41,072 bases of DNA from positions 1-41,072 of the forward strand of contig NZ_AEPF01000076.1 in assembly GCF_000193735.1 (NCBI RefSeq). Direction: 5' to 3'. The notes under the pieces were generated by a model. The model was not told the origin of the DNA. It made no database searches and saw nothing but the letters and a program-made list of their open reading frames with translations. Of the stretch, positions 1-8,725 are shown piece after piece (the first letter of the stretch is position 1; each line of letters opens with the position of its first letter). A program made the position numbers and the translations under genes. The DNA comes from Neisseria sicca 4320. GTDB taxonomy: Bacteria; Pseudomonadota; Gammaproteobacteria; Burkholderiales; Neisseriaceae.

Positions 1-43
1 AGCTTCGTCGCCTTGTCCTGATTTAAATTTAATCCACTATATA
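1..43. repeat. Right end of a Correia repeat element (truncated by window edge)
   Basis: The first bases, including GCTTCGTCGCCTTGTCCTGA and the terminal TTAATCCACTATA, match the conserved right part of the Neisseria Correia repeat enclosed element as I remember it. It ends with the usual TA at the insertion point. The rest of the element lies outside the window. It sits about 90 bp upstream of sbp, and elements of this family can supply promoters, so it may influence sbp transcription (inference). Confidence 0.75.
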
Positions 44-132
44 ACCAAAACCGCTAAACCTGAAAGCAAACATTATTTCCATCGTCTGAAACGTCGGTAT
101 AAAGTGTGCCCGTCAAATATCCGGAGAACAAA

Positions 133-1176
133 ATGACTGTCCGCACAACCGCCCTTTTCGCTGCTGCCATTCTAGTAGCATGCTCGCCGCAATCCGAACA
201 AAACACCGCTTCACCGTCTTTACCTGCGGCAGACGGCAAAGGTGTGAAACTATTGAATGTTTCTTATGATGTGGCACGAGATTTTTATAAAGAATACAAC
301 CCATTGTTTGTCAGGGAATATCAAAGTAAACACAAGGGCGCAGACATAGACATCCAACAGTCGCACGGCGGTTCCAGCAAACAGGCATTGTCTGTTGCCA
401 ACGGGCTGGCGGCAGATGTCGTTACCATGAACCAGACTTCCGACATCCAATTATTAGAACAAAAAGGGCTGATTAAACCCGATTGGGCAAAACGTCTGCC
501 CGATAACGCTGTTCCTTATACCAGCGTAACCGTTTTTCTGGTTCGTAAAGGTAATCCCAAACAAATCAAAGACTGGAGCGACTTAGCGAAAGACGGTATC
601 AAAATCGTACTCGCTAATCCGAAAACGACGGGTAACGGCCGCTATGCTTTCCTTGGGGCATACGGTTACGGTTTGAAAGCCAATAACGGTGATGAAGCCA
701 AAGCGCAGGAATTTGCCGCGTCCGTCCTGAAAAATACGCCTGTGTTTGAAAACGGCGGACGTGCTGCCACGACAACGTTCAGTCAGCGCAATATCGGCGA
801 CGTTTTGGTTACCTTTGAAAACGAGGCGAATCACGTCAGCAAAAAACTGACCCAAGATCAGTTTGAAATCGTTTATCCGCGCTATACCATTCTGTCTGAA
901 ACCCCTGTTGCCGTTGTGGACAGTGTTGCCGACAAGAAAGGTACTCAGGAAGCCGCCAAAGAATATTTGGAATATCTATGGAGCAAACCCGCGCAGGAGC
1001 TTGCCGCCAAACTCTACCTTCGCCCGCGCAATGCCGAAGTCTTTGCCGCACATAAAGCAGATTTCCCCGAAATCGAAACCTTCAGTCCCAACGAAAAATT
1101 CGGTACATGGGATAAAATCATGAAGAAATTCTTCGCTGACGGCGGTCTGGTCGATAAACTGTCGCCCAAAAGATAA
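133..1176 (+). CDS. sbp: Sulfate ABC transporter substrate-binding lipoprotein
   Basis: 347-residue periplasmic solute-binding protein of the Sbp/CysP family, which captures sulfate (or thiosulfate) for the CysTWA importer. The N-terminus is a lipoprotein signal peptide with lipobox LVAC and lipidated Cys at residue 17, so it is probably anchored in the inner membrane facing the periplasm. Family features include the LLNVSYDVARDFY start of the mature domain and the later LANPKTTGNGRYAFLGAYGYG segment. I chose ATG 133 because GGAG lies 6 bases upstream and the signal peptide begins there. An in-frame ATG at 106 would add nine charged residues ahead of it. No permease or ATPase gene is adjacent, so the rest of the transporter is encoded elsewhere. 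Upstream lies a Correia repeat end; downstream an inverted uptake-sequence pair terminates it. Confidence 0.9.
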   Translation: MTVRTTALFAAAILVACSPQSEQNTASPSLPAADGKGVKLLNVSYDVARDFYKEYNPLFVREYQSKHKGADIDIQQSHGGSSKQALSVANGLAADVVTMNQTSDIQLLEQKGLIKPDWAKRLPDNAVPYTSVTVFLVRKGNPKQIKDWSDLAKDGIKIVLANPKTTGNGRYAFLGAYGYGLKANNGDEAKAQEFAASVLKNTPVFENGGRAATTTFSQRNIGDVLVTFENEANHVSKKLTQDQFEIVYPRYTILSETPVAVVDSVADKKGTQEAAKEYLEYLWSKPAQELAAKLYLRPRNAEVFAAHKADFPEIETFSPNEKFGTWDKIMKKFFADGGLVDKLSPKR

Positions 1177-1196
1177 GTTGGTACTTTGATGAGAAA

Positions 1197-1254
1197 AACG
1201 TCGTCTGAAAACCGGCTTGAGCAAAATCTGCCATGCCTGTTTTCAGACGACGTT
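1197..1254. terminator. Inverted DUS-like pair, bidirectional terminator between sbp and yddG
   Basis: AACGTCGTCTGAAAAC is followed 26 bases later by its exact reverse complement. It lies between the convergent ends of sbp and yddG. The arms carry the 10-base DUS core GTCGTCTGAA preceded by AC rather than AG. Confidence 0.8.
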
Positions 1255-1337
1255 GTGTTGAGATGCGACACGGTCAAGTACGGTCGCGTTGTATATGTCT
1301 CAATCGAAAATCTTATTTCTCTGATTTAGAGGTAGAG

Positions 1338-2246
1338 TTATGCTTTCTTTTTTGTTGCCAACCAGCACACGGCGGATCCGATGCATACCATCGCCGCACC
1401 TTGCCAAAATTCCGTAGGAAGCGGTGCGTCGAGCAGGAAGGATGAAATCAGGGCGGAGAAAACGGGAATAAAATAAGATGCGCCTGCCAAAACGGTCATA
1501 TTGCCGCGCGAGATGCCGATATTCCACACTGCATAGCCCAAACCCATACAGGATGCGGCAGCAAGTGCGTATAAGACTGATTCAGTATCGAAATTGAGGC
1601 TGCCGTAGCTGCCTGCAAAATATTTTGCCCACAGGACGCAGGAAACGAGGAAAAAGAAAAAGCCGACGGCATTACCCTGCGCCTTAACCCGCGCGGTCAG
1701 TGTGCAATATGCCGCCCAAAACAGCGCGTCCAAGAGCGCCATGATATAGCCTGCGGGATTGGCGAGGACATTGCGGTAAATATGGGCGGGGGACAATCCG
1801 CCTTCCCCGCCCAAGACGATGGCGATGCCGATGAAGGATAGTGCAAAGCCTATGGCAATCCACCATTTTGCCGGCTGTTTGTTGAACCAGACCGCGCCGA
1901 TGATGGTAAAAGTCGGCCATAAATAATTGACCATGCCGATTTCGACGGTTTGTCTGGCGTTGTCCGCATATCCGATGGAAAGGGACAGACACAGTTCGCA
2001 GCCGACAAAAAAGATACCTGCCCAAAAAAGGTAATTCCGGCTGAAGCGGCGCAAATCGGGTTTGCCGAAAATCAGCAGCAGCAATACCGTGGCAAGGCTG
2101 TACATGACTGCTGCGCCGCCTACCGCCCCCATGTGCAGGCTCAAGGTACGGATTAACCCGATAACGGAACTCCAAAAACAGACGGCAAAAAGGCCGATGA
2201 AGGTGGCCTGTTTCGGGGAGATGGGATAGGCGGTAAGACGGTACAT
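1338..2246 (-). CDS. yddG: DMT/EamA-family aromatic amino acid exporter YddG
   Basis: 302-residue membrane protein of the drug/metabolite transporter superfamily, with about ten hydrophobic segments arranged as two EamA halves. The N-terminal run FIGLFAVCFWSSVIGLIR and the middle motif VNYLWPTFTIIGAVWF resemble YddG, which exports aromatic amino acids across the inner membrane. The C-terminus is a short basic tail (KKKA), as is usual for inner-membrane proteins. It is convergent with sbp and appears to be a single-gene unit. The exact substrate is inferred from the family; another EamA-type permease function is possible. Confidence 0.82.
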   Translation of the reverse strand: MYRLTAYPISPKQATFIGLFAVCFWSSVIGLIRTLSLHMGAVGGAAVMYSLATVLLLLIFGKPDLRRFSRNYLFWAGIFFVGCELCLSLSIGYADNARQTVEIGMVNYLWPTFTIIGAVWFNKQPAKWWIAIGFALSFIGIAIVLGGEGGLSPAHIYRNVLANPAGYIMALLDALFWAAYCTLTARVKAQGNAVGFFFFLVSCVLWAKYFAGSYGSLNFDTESVLYALAAASCMGLGYAVWNIGISRGNMTVLAGASYFIPVFSALISSFLLDAPLPTEFWQGAAMVCIGSAVCWLATKKKA

Positions 2247-2330
2247 GATGCGGTGTGTGTTGGATGTGTGGATGGAATGGCAGGAGACGGTAATGTTTTT
2301 GTTTGAATCTGCCTGTCTGCGTGTTCAAAA

Positions 2331-2378
2331 AGGTCGTCTGAAAACATAGCTTCATTGAACGATGCTTTCAGACGACCT
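2331..2378. terminator. Inverted DUS pair
   Basis: AGGTCGTCTGAA at 2331-2342 faces TTCAGACGACCT at 2367-2378. It lies upstream of yddG and downstream of bioB, so it may serve as a second terminator for leftward bioB transcription. Confidence 0.7.
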
Positions 2379-2535
2379 TTGTATTGTTTTTCGGGAATCT
2401 AGGAAGAATTTGCTCTTTTTTAGAGAGTGATTCCACAGAAAAACGAAGGTTTTTTCAAGGGCGAATTATAATGGAATAGATGGTAGACAAACAAGATGGC
2501 ATAATGCCTGAATCTTATTCCATCTTTGCAAAAAA

Positions 2536-2595
2536 AGGTCGTCTGAAAATCTGTTTCAACGAAATCAAACGTTGAAGCCCGTTTTCAGACGACCT
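2536..2595 (-). terminator. Inverted DUS pair, bioB terminator
   Basis: DUS at 2536-2547 and its inverse at 2584-2595, 18 bases beyond the bioB stop. On the minus strand the stem is followed by a run of T. Confidence 0.75.
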
Positions 2596-2613
2596 TGTGT
2601 TTTTGTGGAAGGA

Positions 2614-3675
2614 TTAATAATCCACTTTGATTTTCGGCGTTTCGTTTTCCTGCTGTGCCGCTTCGTATTCTTCTTCCAACTCAAACCGCAGCGGATACAA
2701 ATTCAGTTTTTCCATCAGCAGGCGGTCGCCGTCTTCGTCAGGGTTTTCGGTGGTTAAGAGCTTGTCGCCGTAGAAAATCGAGTTCGCGCCCGCCATGAAA
2801 CACATTGCCTGCATGGATTCGGGCATATTACTGCGCCCTGCCGACAGGCGGACGTAGCTCTCGGGCATGGTAATCCGTGCTACGGCGATGGTGCGGACAA
2901 ACTCCGTCCAGTCCAAATCTTCGGCATCGGCAAGCGGAGTGCCTTCCACTTTAACCAACTGGTTAATCGGCACGCTTTCGGGCTGCGGATCGAGATTGGC
3001 GAGGCTGGCAATCAGTCCGGCACGCTCGGCACGGGTTTCGTTCATGCCGACGATACCGCCGCAGCAGACTTTCAAACCGGCGTTGCGGACTTTGCCCAAG
3101 GTATCCATGCGGTCTTCGTGTTTGCGGGTATGGATGATGTCGTTGTAGCGCTCGGGGTCGGTGTCGAGATTGTGGTTGTAGTAATCCAAACCTGCTTTTT
3201 TGAAGTCTTCCGCCATGCCGTCTTCGAGCATACCAAACGTGCCACAGGTTTCCATGCCCAATCCTTTGACGGCTTTGATGATTGCGGAAACCGTCTCCAC
3301 GTCTTTGGGTTTGGGGCCGCGCCATGCCGCGCCCATGCAGAAACGGCTTGCGCCGCGCGATTTGGCGATTTTGGCTTTTTCAACGATTTCGTCCACATCC
3401 ATCATCTGTTCTTTGCCCAGATTGGTGTTGTGGTGCGCCGATTGCGGGCAGTAGGCGCAGTCTTCGGGGCAGCCGCCGGTTTTGATGGACAACAGGGTGG
3501 AAAGCTGGATTTCGCGCGGGTTGAAATTCTGACGGTGGATTTCAGCGGCTTGGTAAACGAGGTCGAGGAAGGGAAGTCTGAACAGGGCTTCGACATCGCA
3601 TTTTTTCCAATAACGCGCGGTTGGATGCGGCTTGCGCTCGATCTTACGGCGCAAGGCGACGGGAGAGATGGTCAT
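2614..3675 (-). CDS. bioB: Biotin synthase
   Basis: 353-residue radical SAM enzyme that inserts sulfur into dethiobiotin, the last step of biotin synthesis. The SAM-cluster motif C69-x3-C73-x2-C76 (GGCPEDCAYCPQS) is intact. Later family blocks are also present, including the NHNLDTDPERY segment and the VPINQLVKVEGTPL strand. The start at 3675 (MTISPVALRR) fits the family; the open frame continues 25 codons further upstream, but that stretch (MPLPSLRRQSG...) looks like non-coding readthrough. It appears to be a single-gene unit with about 340 bp of upstream DNA, which contains a perfect palindrome, and is followed by DUS-pair terminators. Confidence 0.95.
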   Translation of the reverse strand: MTISPVALRRKIERKPHPTARYWKKCDVEALFRLPFLDLVYQAAEIHRQNFNPREIQLSTLLSIKTGGCPEDCAYCPQSAHHNTNLGKEQMMDVDEIVEKAKIAKSRGASRFCMGAAWRGPKPKDVETVSAIIKAVKGLGMETCGTFGMLEDGMAEDFKKAGLDYYNHNLDTDPERYNDIIHTRKHEDRMDTLGKVRNAGLKVCCGGIVGMNETRAERAGLIASLANLDPQPESVPINQLVKVEGTPLADAEDLDWTEFVRTIAVARITMPESYVRLSAGRSNMPESMQAMCFMAGANSIFYGDKLLTTENPDEDGDRLLMEKLNLYPLRFELEEEYEAAQQENETPKIKVDY

Positions 3676-4030
3676 AGTGTGTTCTTTCGTGTTTACAGCG
3701 GCGCAATGACGCTGACTGCCTGACTGTCGGCGCAATGACGGCAGCGGCACGGTTGGAGTGAAACGTCGTCTGAAAACAGACGAGGAGAAAGTGTAACGCG
3801 TTTGAAAAACGGGGGCAAAAAATTCTGTTCGGCGGTTAGCAAAGGCTTGACAAATTCTGCTTGTTTTTTAGGAGTTTTATCTGCCTGTTTTTTAATCAAT
3901 CATATTTTCTTCCTTTATATCAATCATTAATTTGATATATCCACAGCGCAATTCACATAAAGCATGGATAATCGGAAGAAGGTAAGGAGGTGTTTTTCCC
4001 GCTTATCCTGATTTTCAGAATGTTGGGAAA
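3676..4030. other. Intergenic region upstream of bioB
   Basis: No gene seen. It holds a small imperfect uptake-sequence hairpin around 3761-3783, AT-rich DNA where bioB promoters should lie, and the palindrome at 3916-3939. Confidence 0.5.
3916..3939. promoter_or_regulatory. Perfect palindrome, possible operator
   Basis: TATATCAA, an 8-base spacer, then TTGATATA. The 8-base arms are perfect inverted repeats, in AT-rich DNA about 240 bp upstream of bioB. It has the look of a dimeric regulator site. I cannot assign the regulator, and it is far from the bioB start. Confidence 0.35.
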
Positions 4031-4068
4031 AGGTCGTCTGAAACATACACGGTAATTTCAGACGACCT
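4031..4068. terminator. Inverted DUS pair, fbp terminator
   Basis: DUS at 4031-4042 and its inverse at 4057-4068, just beyond the fbp stop, with T runs on both sides. Confidence 0.8.
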
Positions 4069-4092
4069 TTTTACATTTAATTTTTACACCTA

Positions 4093-5067
4093 TCAGGCTT
4101 GATGAAGTTTGCGGATACAGTCCACTTCTTCTTTGCTGCCCATGAAGACGGCGACGCGTTGGTGCAATCCGACCGGCTCGACATCCAGCATGTCGATTTG
4201 TCCGTCGAAAGCCGCTCCGCCTGCCTGTTCCAAAATCAGGCTCATCGGGTTGGCTTCGTACATCAGGCGCAGTTTTCCCGGTTTGGAGAGATCGCGTTTG
4301 TCTTGAGGATACATGAACACGCCGCCGCGCATCAGGATGCGGTGGATTTCGGCAACCATGCTGGCAACCCAGCGCATATTGTAGTTTTTACCGCGACTGT
4401 CGGTTTCACCTGCCAGCAGTTCGTCGATATAGCGTTGGACGGGCGGCAGCCAATGGCGGCGGTTGGACATATTGATGGCAAATTCTTTGGTGGTTTCAGG
4501 AACGCGCGGATTTTCTTTGGTCATCACAAAATTGCCGTCCTCGTCCAAAGTAAAGACGGAAACACCGTGTCCGACGGTCAAGACCAGTTGGGTTTGCGGG
4601 CCGTATAAAACATAACCTGCGGCAACTTGATCTCGGCCTTTTTGCAAAAATGACGCCGTTTCCAAATCGCCTTCGGGTTTCTCCAAAATGGAAAAAATCG
4701 TGCCGACGGAGATGTTGACATCAATGTTGGACGAGCCGTCCAGCGGGTCGAATAAAACCAAATAGCGTCCGTCAGGATGGGCGGCGACAAAAGTGTCTTC
4801 CTCTTCGCTTGCCAAACCGGCAACAGACGGATTGTCTTTTAAGATACGGATGAGAATATCGTTGGCGATAACGTCGAGTTTCTTTTGGTCTTCACCTTGG
4901 ATGTTGCCCGTACCTGCCATGCCCAAAACGCCTGAAAGCGCACCCAGGCGGACTTTTCCGCTGATTTCGCTACAGGCGGAGATGACGGATTCGAATACGC
5001 TGCCTAATTGTTCGGGCAGGGCGTTTTGCTGTAAATGTTCCGGAAGGAATTGCGCGAATGTGGTCAT
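4093..5067 (-). CDS. fbp: Class I fructose-1,6-bisphosphatase
   Basis: 324-residue cytosolic enzyme that hydrolyses fructose 1,6-bisphosphate to fructose 6-phosphate in gluconeogenesis. The class I metal-binding signature FDPLDGSSN begins near residue 106, preceded by the SEEED acidic block near residue 88. The C-terminal MYEANPMSLILEQAGGAAFDG segment, typical of the FBPase/IMPase fold, is also present. Length and both ends fit the family. It is transcribed as a single gene ending in an inverted DUS pair. Confidence 0.95.
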   Translation of the reverse strand: MTTFAQFLPEHLQQNALPEQLGSVFESVISACSEISGKVRLGALSGVLGMAGTGNIQGEDQKKLDVIANDILIRILKDNPSVAGLASEEEDTFVAAHPDGRYLVLFDPLDGSSNIDVNISVGTIFSILEKPEGDLETASFLQKGRDQVAAGYVLYGPQTQLVLTVGHGVSVFTLDEDGNFVMTKENPRVPETTKEFAINMSNRRHWLPPVQRYIDELLAGETDSRGKNYNMRWVASMVAEIHRILMRGGVFMYPQDKRDLSKPGKLRLMYEANPMSLILEQAGGAAFDGQIDMLDVEPVGLHQRVAVFMGSKEEVDCIRKLHQA

Positions 5068-5144
5068 GTCAAACTCGATTTCTTGAATGATTTTGAAAAA
5101 CGTCCGAAAAAGATTCAGACGAGGTTTGAAGAAGGAGGGAGTGT

Positions 5145-5513
5145 TTATTTGCTGTCTGAAGCGGCGCGCTTGCCGTCCAATCCGACAGTTTCTTTCAAAC
5201 AGTCCGTGGTGCTCTGTTTGATTTGTTCTTTGACGTTTTCACTGATATTGCCCGACAGGATGGCAGACATATCTTCCACCGAAATGCGGTCTGCCATCTT
5301 TTCGGCAGTGCAGGTGCAGACTTGAAGTACGGTTTCTTCCGAAAGCAGGCTTGTTTTCGGTACTTTGGCGACGCATTGCTCTGTTGCGCCTTCTACAAAA
5401 CCTTTGCGGAATTCGCTTTTGAATTTGTCGGTAACGCTGTCGGAAGACCCGTCTGAACAGGCGGTCGCGGCAAGAACGAGGAATAAGGATAATACGTTGG
5501 TTTTTTTCATCAT
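5145..5513 (-). CDS. Small putative lipoprotein
   Basis: About 122 residues. The N-terminus is a lipoprotein signal (MMKKTNVLSLFLVLAATACSDG) with the lipobox immediately before the Cys, so it should be lipid-anchored in the envelope. The mature part has further cysteines, including CTC, which could form disulfides in the periplasm. Otherwise it is helical, with a KSEFRKGFVEGATEQC segment. The start is taken at 5513 (or 5510), where the signal peptide begins; an in-frame ATG at 5540 would put nine residues ahead of it. I do not recognise a function. It lies between fbp and the divergent pcnB. Confidence 0.65.
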   Translation of the reverse strand: MMKKTNVLSLFLVLAATACSDGSSDSVTDKFKSEFRKGFVEGATEQCVAKVPKTSLLSEETVLQVCTCTAEKMADRISVEDMSAILSGNISENVKEQIKQSTTDCLKETVGLDGKRAASDSK

Positions 5514-5615
5514 CGTACAGGAAGGATAAGTTTGGTTCATTGTAATTTAAAACCGCTGCGCCTGCCAGCCGGAGGCTGCGAGGCTTCAGACGACATAGGT
5601 TTGCACAACTTAAGG

Positions 5616-5621
5616 TATAAT
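5616..5621 (+). promoter_or_regulatory. Putative -10 box of pcnB
   Basis: TATAAT about 70 bases upstream of the chosen pcnB start. No good -35 box is seen. The upstream ATG at 5620 overlaps this box, which argues against that ATG as the start codon. Confidence 0.45.
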
Positions 5622-5688
5622 GACGCCCCGCACGCAACGGAGGCTTCCGGTTGCAGGCAGAAGAATAACAAGAAAGAGTATCAGGACT

Positions 5689-7032
5689 ATGTTGAAAAAA
5701 TGGCTGAACAAAGTTTTGTCCGGCAGACAGAGCAGACAAACCGAGGTTCGCAAGGAAATCATCCCCGCTGAAGAGTACCGCATCAACGCGGATATGATCA
5801 GTTTCGCAGCGGAAAAAACCGTCAAACGTCTGCAAGAGAAAGGATTCAAAGCCTACATCGTAGGTGGGGCGGTCAGAGATTTGTTGTTGGGCGTAGAGCC
5901 TAAAGACTTCGATGTCGCTACCAATGCCACGCCGGAGCAGGTAAGAAAAATTTTCCGCCGCAGCCGCATCATCGGCAGGCGTTTCCAAATCGTCCATGTC
6001 ATGACAGGTCCGGAAACCATAGAAGTAACGACATTCCGCGGCGGCGGCAAGGTGCAGCAAAACGCGCACGGCAGGATTATGAAAGACAACACTTATGGCA
6101 GCATAGAAGAAGACGCGATGCGCCGCGACTTTACCTGCAATGCGTTGTATTACGATCCGATACGCGAAGAAATTTTGGATTTCCATAACGGCGTCAACGA
6201 TATAGCCGCCAGAAGCCTGGTTATGATAGGCGATGCTGCGGAGCGGTATCGTGAAGATCCTGTCCGTATCCTGCGCGCCGTACGCTTGTCGGGCAAACTT
6301 GGTTTTTCGGTGGAGGAATCCACTGCCGCTCCGATTCCGGAGTATGCAGGTCATCTGAAACACGAACCTGTCGCCCGCCTGTTTGACGAAATCATGAAGC
6401 TGCTGTTTTCCGGCCATGCGCGGGAATGTTTGAAAAAGCTCAACAGCTTGGGTGTTTCAGACGATATCCATCCGCTTTTGACTGCGTTGAAATCGGCAAA
6501 AAAGGCTGAAAACCGCATTATTTCGCTTGCACTGAAAAACACTGACGAGCGGCTGCGTCAGGAGAAATCGGTTTCAGTCGGCTTCGTCTTGGCTGCCGTA
6601 CTGTGGCCGGATGTCAACCGACGCTGGCAACAGAATCTGGCACAGGGGCAAAAGCCTGCGCCTGCACTGACAGACGCTATCGAATCCCTGCGGAGCGATG
6701 TTGAAAAAGGTTGGGGCGTTCCGCAGCGTTTTGCCGCGACCATGCGGGAAATCTGGCAGTTCCAACCGCAATTCGAACAGATGCGCGGCGCCCGTCCGCA
6801 CCGCCTGCTCGCGCAGCAGCGTTTCCGGGCTGCTTACGACTTTCTGGTGTTGCGCGGCGAAGTGGGCGAGATTGACCGCCAAACGGTCGAATGGTGGAAC
6901 AGTTTCCAGCATGCCGATGAGGGTTTACGCAACGAAATGACGACAAACCATGCTCGTGCGCAGGGAAATGAAGGTGTAAAAAAGAAACGCCGCCGCCGTC
7001 CGCGCAAAAAGAAAACGGAACAAGGGCAATAG
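5689..7032 (+). CDS. pcnB: Poly(A) polymerase I
   Basis: 447-residue class II nucleotidyltransferase of the PAP/CCA family, which adds 3' poly(A) tails to RNA and so promotes decay. The catalytic core shows YIVGGAVRDLLLG near residue 57 and the metal-binding DFD at residues 73-75. It is followed by the GRRFQIVHV and RRDFTCNALYY blocks. The very basic C-terminal tail (KKKRRRRPRKKK) is typical of PcnB rather than CCA-adding enzymes. The start at 5689 has AGGA 4 bases upstream; the open frame extends to 5620, but that extension overlaps a -10 box. It is terminated by an inverted DUS pair. Confidence 0.9.
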   Translation: MLKKWLNKVLSGRQSRQTEVRKEIIPAEEYRINADMISFAAEKTVKRLQEKGFKAYIVGGAVRDLLLGVEPKDFDVATNATPEQVRKIFRRSRIIGRRFQIVHVMTGPETIEVTTFRGGGKVQQNAHGRIMKDNTYGSIEEDAMRRDFTCNALYYDPIREEILDFHNGVNDIAARSLVMIGDAAERYREDPVRILRAVRLSGKLGFSVEESTAAPIPEYAGHLKHEPVARLFDEIMKLLFSGHARECLKKLNSLGVSDDIHPLLTALKSAKKAENRIISLALKNTDERLRQEKSVSVGFVLAAVLWPDVNRRWQQNLAQGQKPAPALTDAIESLRSDVEKGWGVPQRFAATMREIWQFQPQFEQMRGARPHRLLAQQRFRAAYDFLVLRGEVGEIDRQTVEWWNSFQHADEGLRNEMTTNHARAQGNEGVKKKRRRRPRKKKTEQGQ

Positions 7033-7045
7033 CGATAATAGTCGA

Positions 7046-7091
7046 AAAGTCGTCTGAAAACGGGAATGACAGGTTTTCAGACGACTTTTTT
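7046..7091 (+). terminator. Inverted DUS-like pair, pcnB terminator
   Basis: AAAAGTCGTCTGAAAAC and its reverse complement flank a short loop and are followed by T6, 14 bases after the pcnB stop. Confidence 0.8.
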
Positions 7092-7148
7092 CATGGAGTT
7101 AGAACGGTTGTTTCAAATTTGCCAATATTTTAAGAAATTCAACTGAAA

Positions 7149-7180
7149 AGGTCGTCTGAAAACTATATTTCAGACGACCT
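7149..7180 (-). terminator. Inverted DUS pair, truB terminator
   Basis: DUS at 7149-7160 and its inverse at 7169-7180 form a tight hairpin beyond the truB stop. Confidence 0.8.
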
Positions 7181-7211
7181 TTCCTATATTTTCACTTAAT
7201 CATCAAACCAT

Positions 7212-8126
7212 TCAGTCTTTCGCCGTATTCATCAGCCGCAGGGCTTTGAGGCGGCCGATTTCTTTTTGGTATTCCACCAAGCCGATAAATGTTCCGCTTC
7301 TGTCGTAAACGCGGATGGGCCGGTCGGTGGAGATGTCTTCGGTAAACTGCGGGCGTTGGCCACATTTGAGCATGGTTACGGCGCGGTCGTTCAGTTCGAT
7401 TTTTGGGAGGTGCCGCACTAAAACGTCGCAGGGCAGGAGCAGGGCGTCGCGGTCGGTTTCGTTTAATTCTGCCAAGGCTTCGAGCGTATGGCTTTCGCGG
7501 ATGGTAAAACCGGCGGTTTCGGTGCGACGCAAGGCGGTCAGGTGGGCGAACGTGCCGATGTGTTTGGCGATGTCTTCGCTGAGGGTGCGGATGTAGGTGC
7601 CTTTGCTGCAACGTACGTCGATGACGGCTTTGGGTGCGTCAAACTCGGTAATATCGATGGCGTAAATGGTGATGTCGCGCGGTTTGCGTTCGATGACGAT
7701 GCCTTTGCGGGCGTATTCGTACAGCGGTTTGCCTTCGTGTTTGAGGGCGGAAAACATCGGCGGCACTTGGCGGATGTTGCCCGTCAGGGCTTGGCATGCC
7801 CTCTGAAATTCGGCTAAGGAAATGTCGGCGCGGGCAGTGGCGATGATTTCGCCTTCGGCATCGCCGGTGCTGCTGGCTTTGCCGAGTTTCAGGGTGGCGG
7901 TGTAGGCTTTGTCGGCATCCAGCAGGTATTGGGCGAACTTGGTCGCTTCGCCGAAGCAGACGGGCAAAAGTCCGGTCGCCAAAGGATCGAGTACGCCGGT
8001 ATGCCCCGCTTTTTCAGCGTTGTAGAGGCGGCGGGCTTTTTGCAGGGCGGTGTTGCTGGAAAGTCCTTCAGGCTTGTCGAGCAGGAGGACGCCGTTGACG
8101 GGGCGTTTGGCGGGTTTGGCGGTCAT
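7212..8126 (-). CDS. truB: tRNA pseudouridine-55 synthase
   Basis: 304-residue enzyme that converts U55 in the T-loop of tRNAs to pseudouridine. The catalytic motif GHTGVLDPLATG carries the nucleophilic Asp at residue 47. The N-terminal NGVLLLDKPEGLSSN block and the later CSKGTYIRTL and lid regions are also present. The C-terminal part fits a small PUA-like domain. It lies downstream of rbfA on the same strand, an association common in bacteria (rbfA-truB), but here an inverted DUS pair separates the two, so they may be transcribed separately. Confidence 0.93.
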   Translation of the reverse strand: MTAKPAKRPVNGVLLLDKPEGLSSNTALQKARRLYNAEKAGHTGVLDPLATGLLPVCFGEATKFAQYLLDADKAYTATLKLGKASSTGDAEGEIIATARADISLAEFQRACQALTGNIRQVPPMFSALKHEGKPLYEYARKGIVIERKPRDITIYAIDITEFDAPKAVIDVRCSKGTYIRTLSEDIAKHIGTFAHLTALRRTETAGFTIRESHTLEALAELNETDRDALLLPCDVLVRHLPKIELNDRAVTMLKCGQRPQFTEDISTDRPIRVYDRSGTFIGLVEYQKEIGRLKALRLMNTAKD

Positions 8127-8177
8127 AGTGATGGAGAAGGGTAAGTGGCGGATGTGTGGGAGGGAAATGATGGCGAA

Positions 8178-8229
8178 AGGTCGTCTGAAAACAGACTCGC
8201 GCTTTGATTGCGGCGTTTTCAGACGACCT
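8178..8229 (-). terminator. Inverted DUS pair between rbfA and truB
   Basis: DUS at 8178-8189 and its inverse at 8218-8229, immediately after the rbfA stop. It should reduce readthrough into truB. Confidence 0.75.
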
Positions 8230-8235
8230 TTGCCT

Positions 8236-8607
8236 TTAATCTTCCACCGGTTTTTCGGCAGCTACTTGGTCGATGAGGCTGGAAATGCTCATGCCGCGTT
8301 CGAGCGATTCGTCGTATTTAAAGTGCAGTTCGGGCGTTTTGAAGAGTTTGATGCGTTTCGCCAGCTCGCTGCGCAGGTGGCCTTTGGCGTGTTCCAAGGC
8401 TTCTTCGGTGATGTCGCGGGTGCTGTCGTCGAGGACGGTGTAGAACACAGTCGCGTGGCTGTAATCGCGGGTGACTTCGACTTCGTTGATGGTGATGAAG
8501 CCTGCGCGCGGGTCTTTCAGGCCGGTGCGGACCAGCTCGGCCAGTTCGCGCATGATTTGTTCTTTGACACGGTCTTGGCGGGCATAGCCGCGTTGCGGTT
8601 TTCTCAT
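8236..8607 (-). CDS. rbfA: Ribosome-binding factor A
   Basis: 123-residue KH-fold protein that binds the immature 30S subunit and helps 16S rRNA 5'-end maturation. Recognisable family blocks are the N-terminal basic MRKPQRGYARQDRVKEQIMREL, the KDPRAGFITINEVEVTRDYSHA strand and the terminal PELHFKYDESLERG. AAGGA lies 6 bases before the ATG. The next gene on the strand is truB. Confidence 0.93.
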   Translation of the reverse strand: MRKPQRGYARQDRVKEQIMRELAELVRTGLKDPRAGFITINEVEVTRDYSHATVFYTVLDDSTRDITEEALEHAKGHLRSELAKRIKLFKTPELHFKYDESLERGMSISSLIDQVAAEKPVED

Positions 8608-8700
8608 GGTTTTCCTTAAACGGCGGCGGCCGTTTCAACTTTGTTTTCAGACCGCCTGTGTGAAATAAGTGCGGTATTATAACGGATATACGGCAATTTG

Positions 8701-8712
8701 AGGTCGTCTGAA
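8701..8712 (+). repeat. Single DNA uptake sequence
   Basis: AGGTCGTCTGAA, unpaired, directly ahead of the AAGGAG ribosome-binding site of the oxidoreductase gene. Confidence 0.9.
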
Positions 8713-8725
8713 AAGGAGTTTGGTC

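Noticed and set aside
5239..6417. 392-codon minus-strand frame across the small lipoprotein and pcnB
   Set aside because: It overlaps two real genes antisense or in another frame and matches no family.
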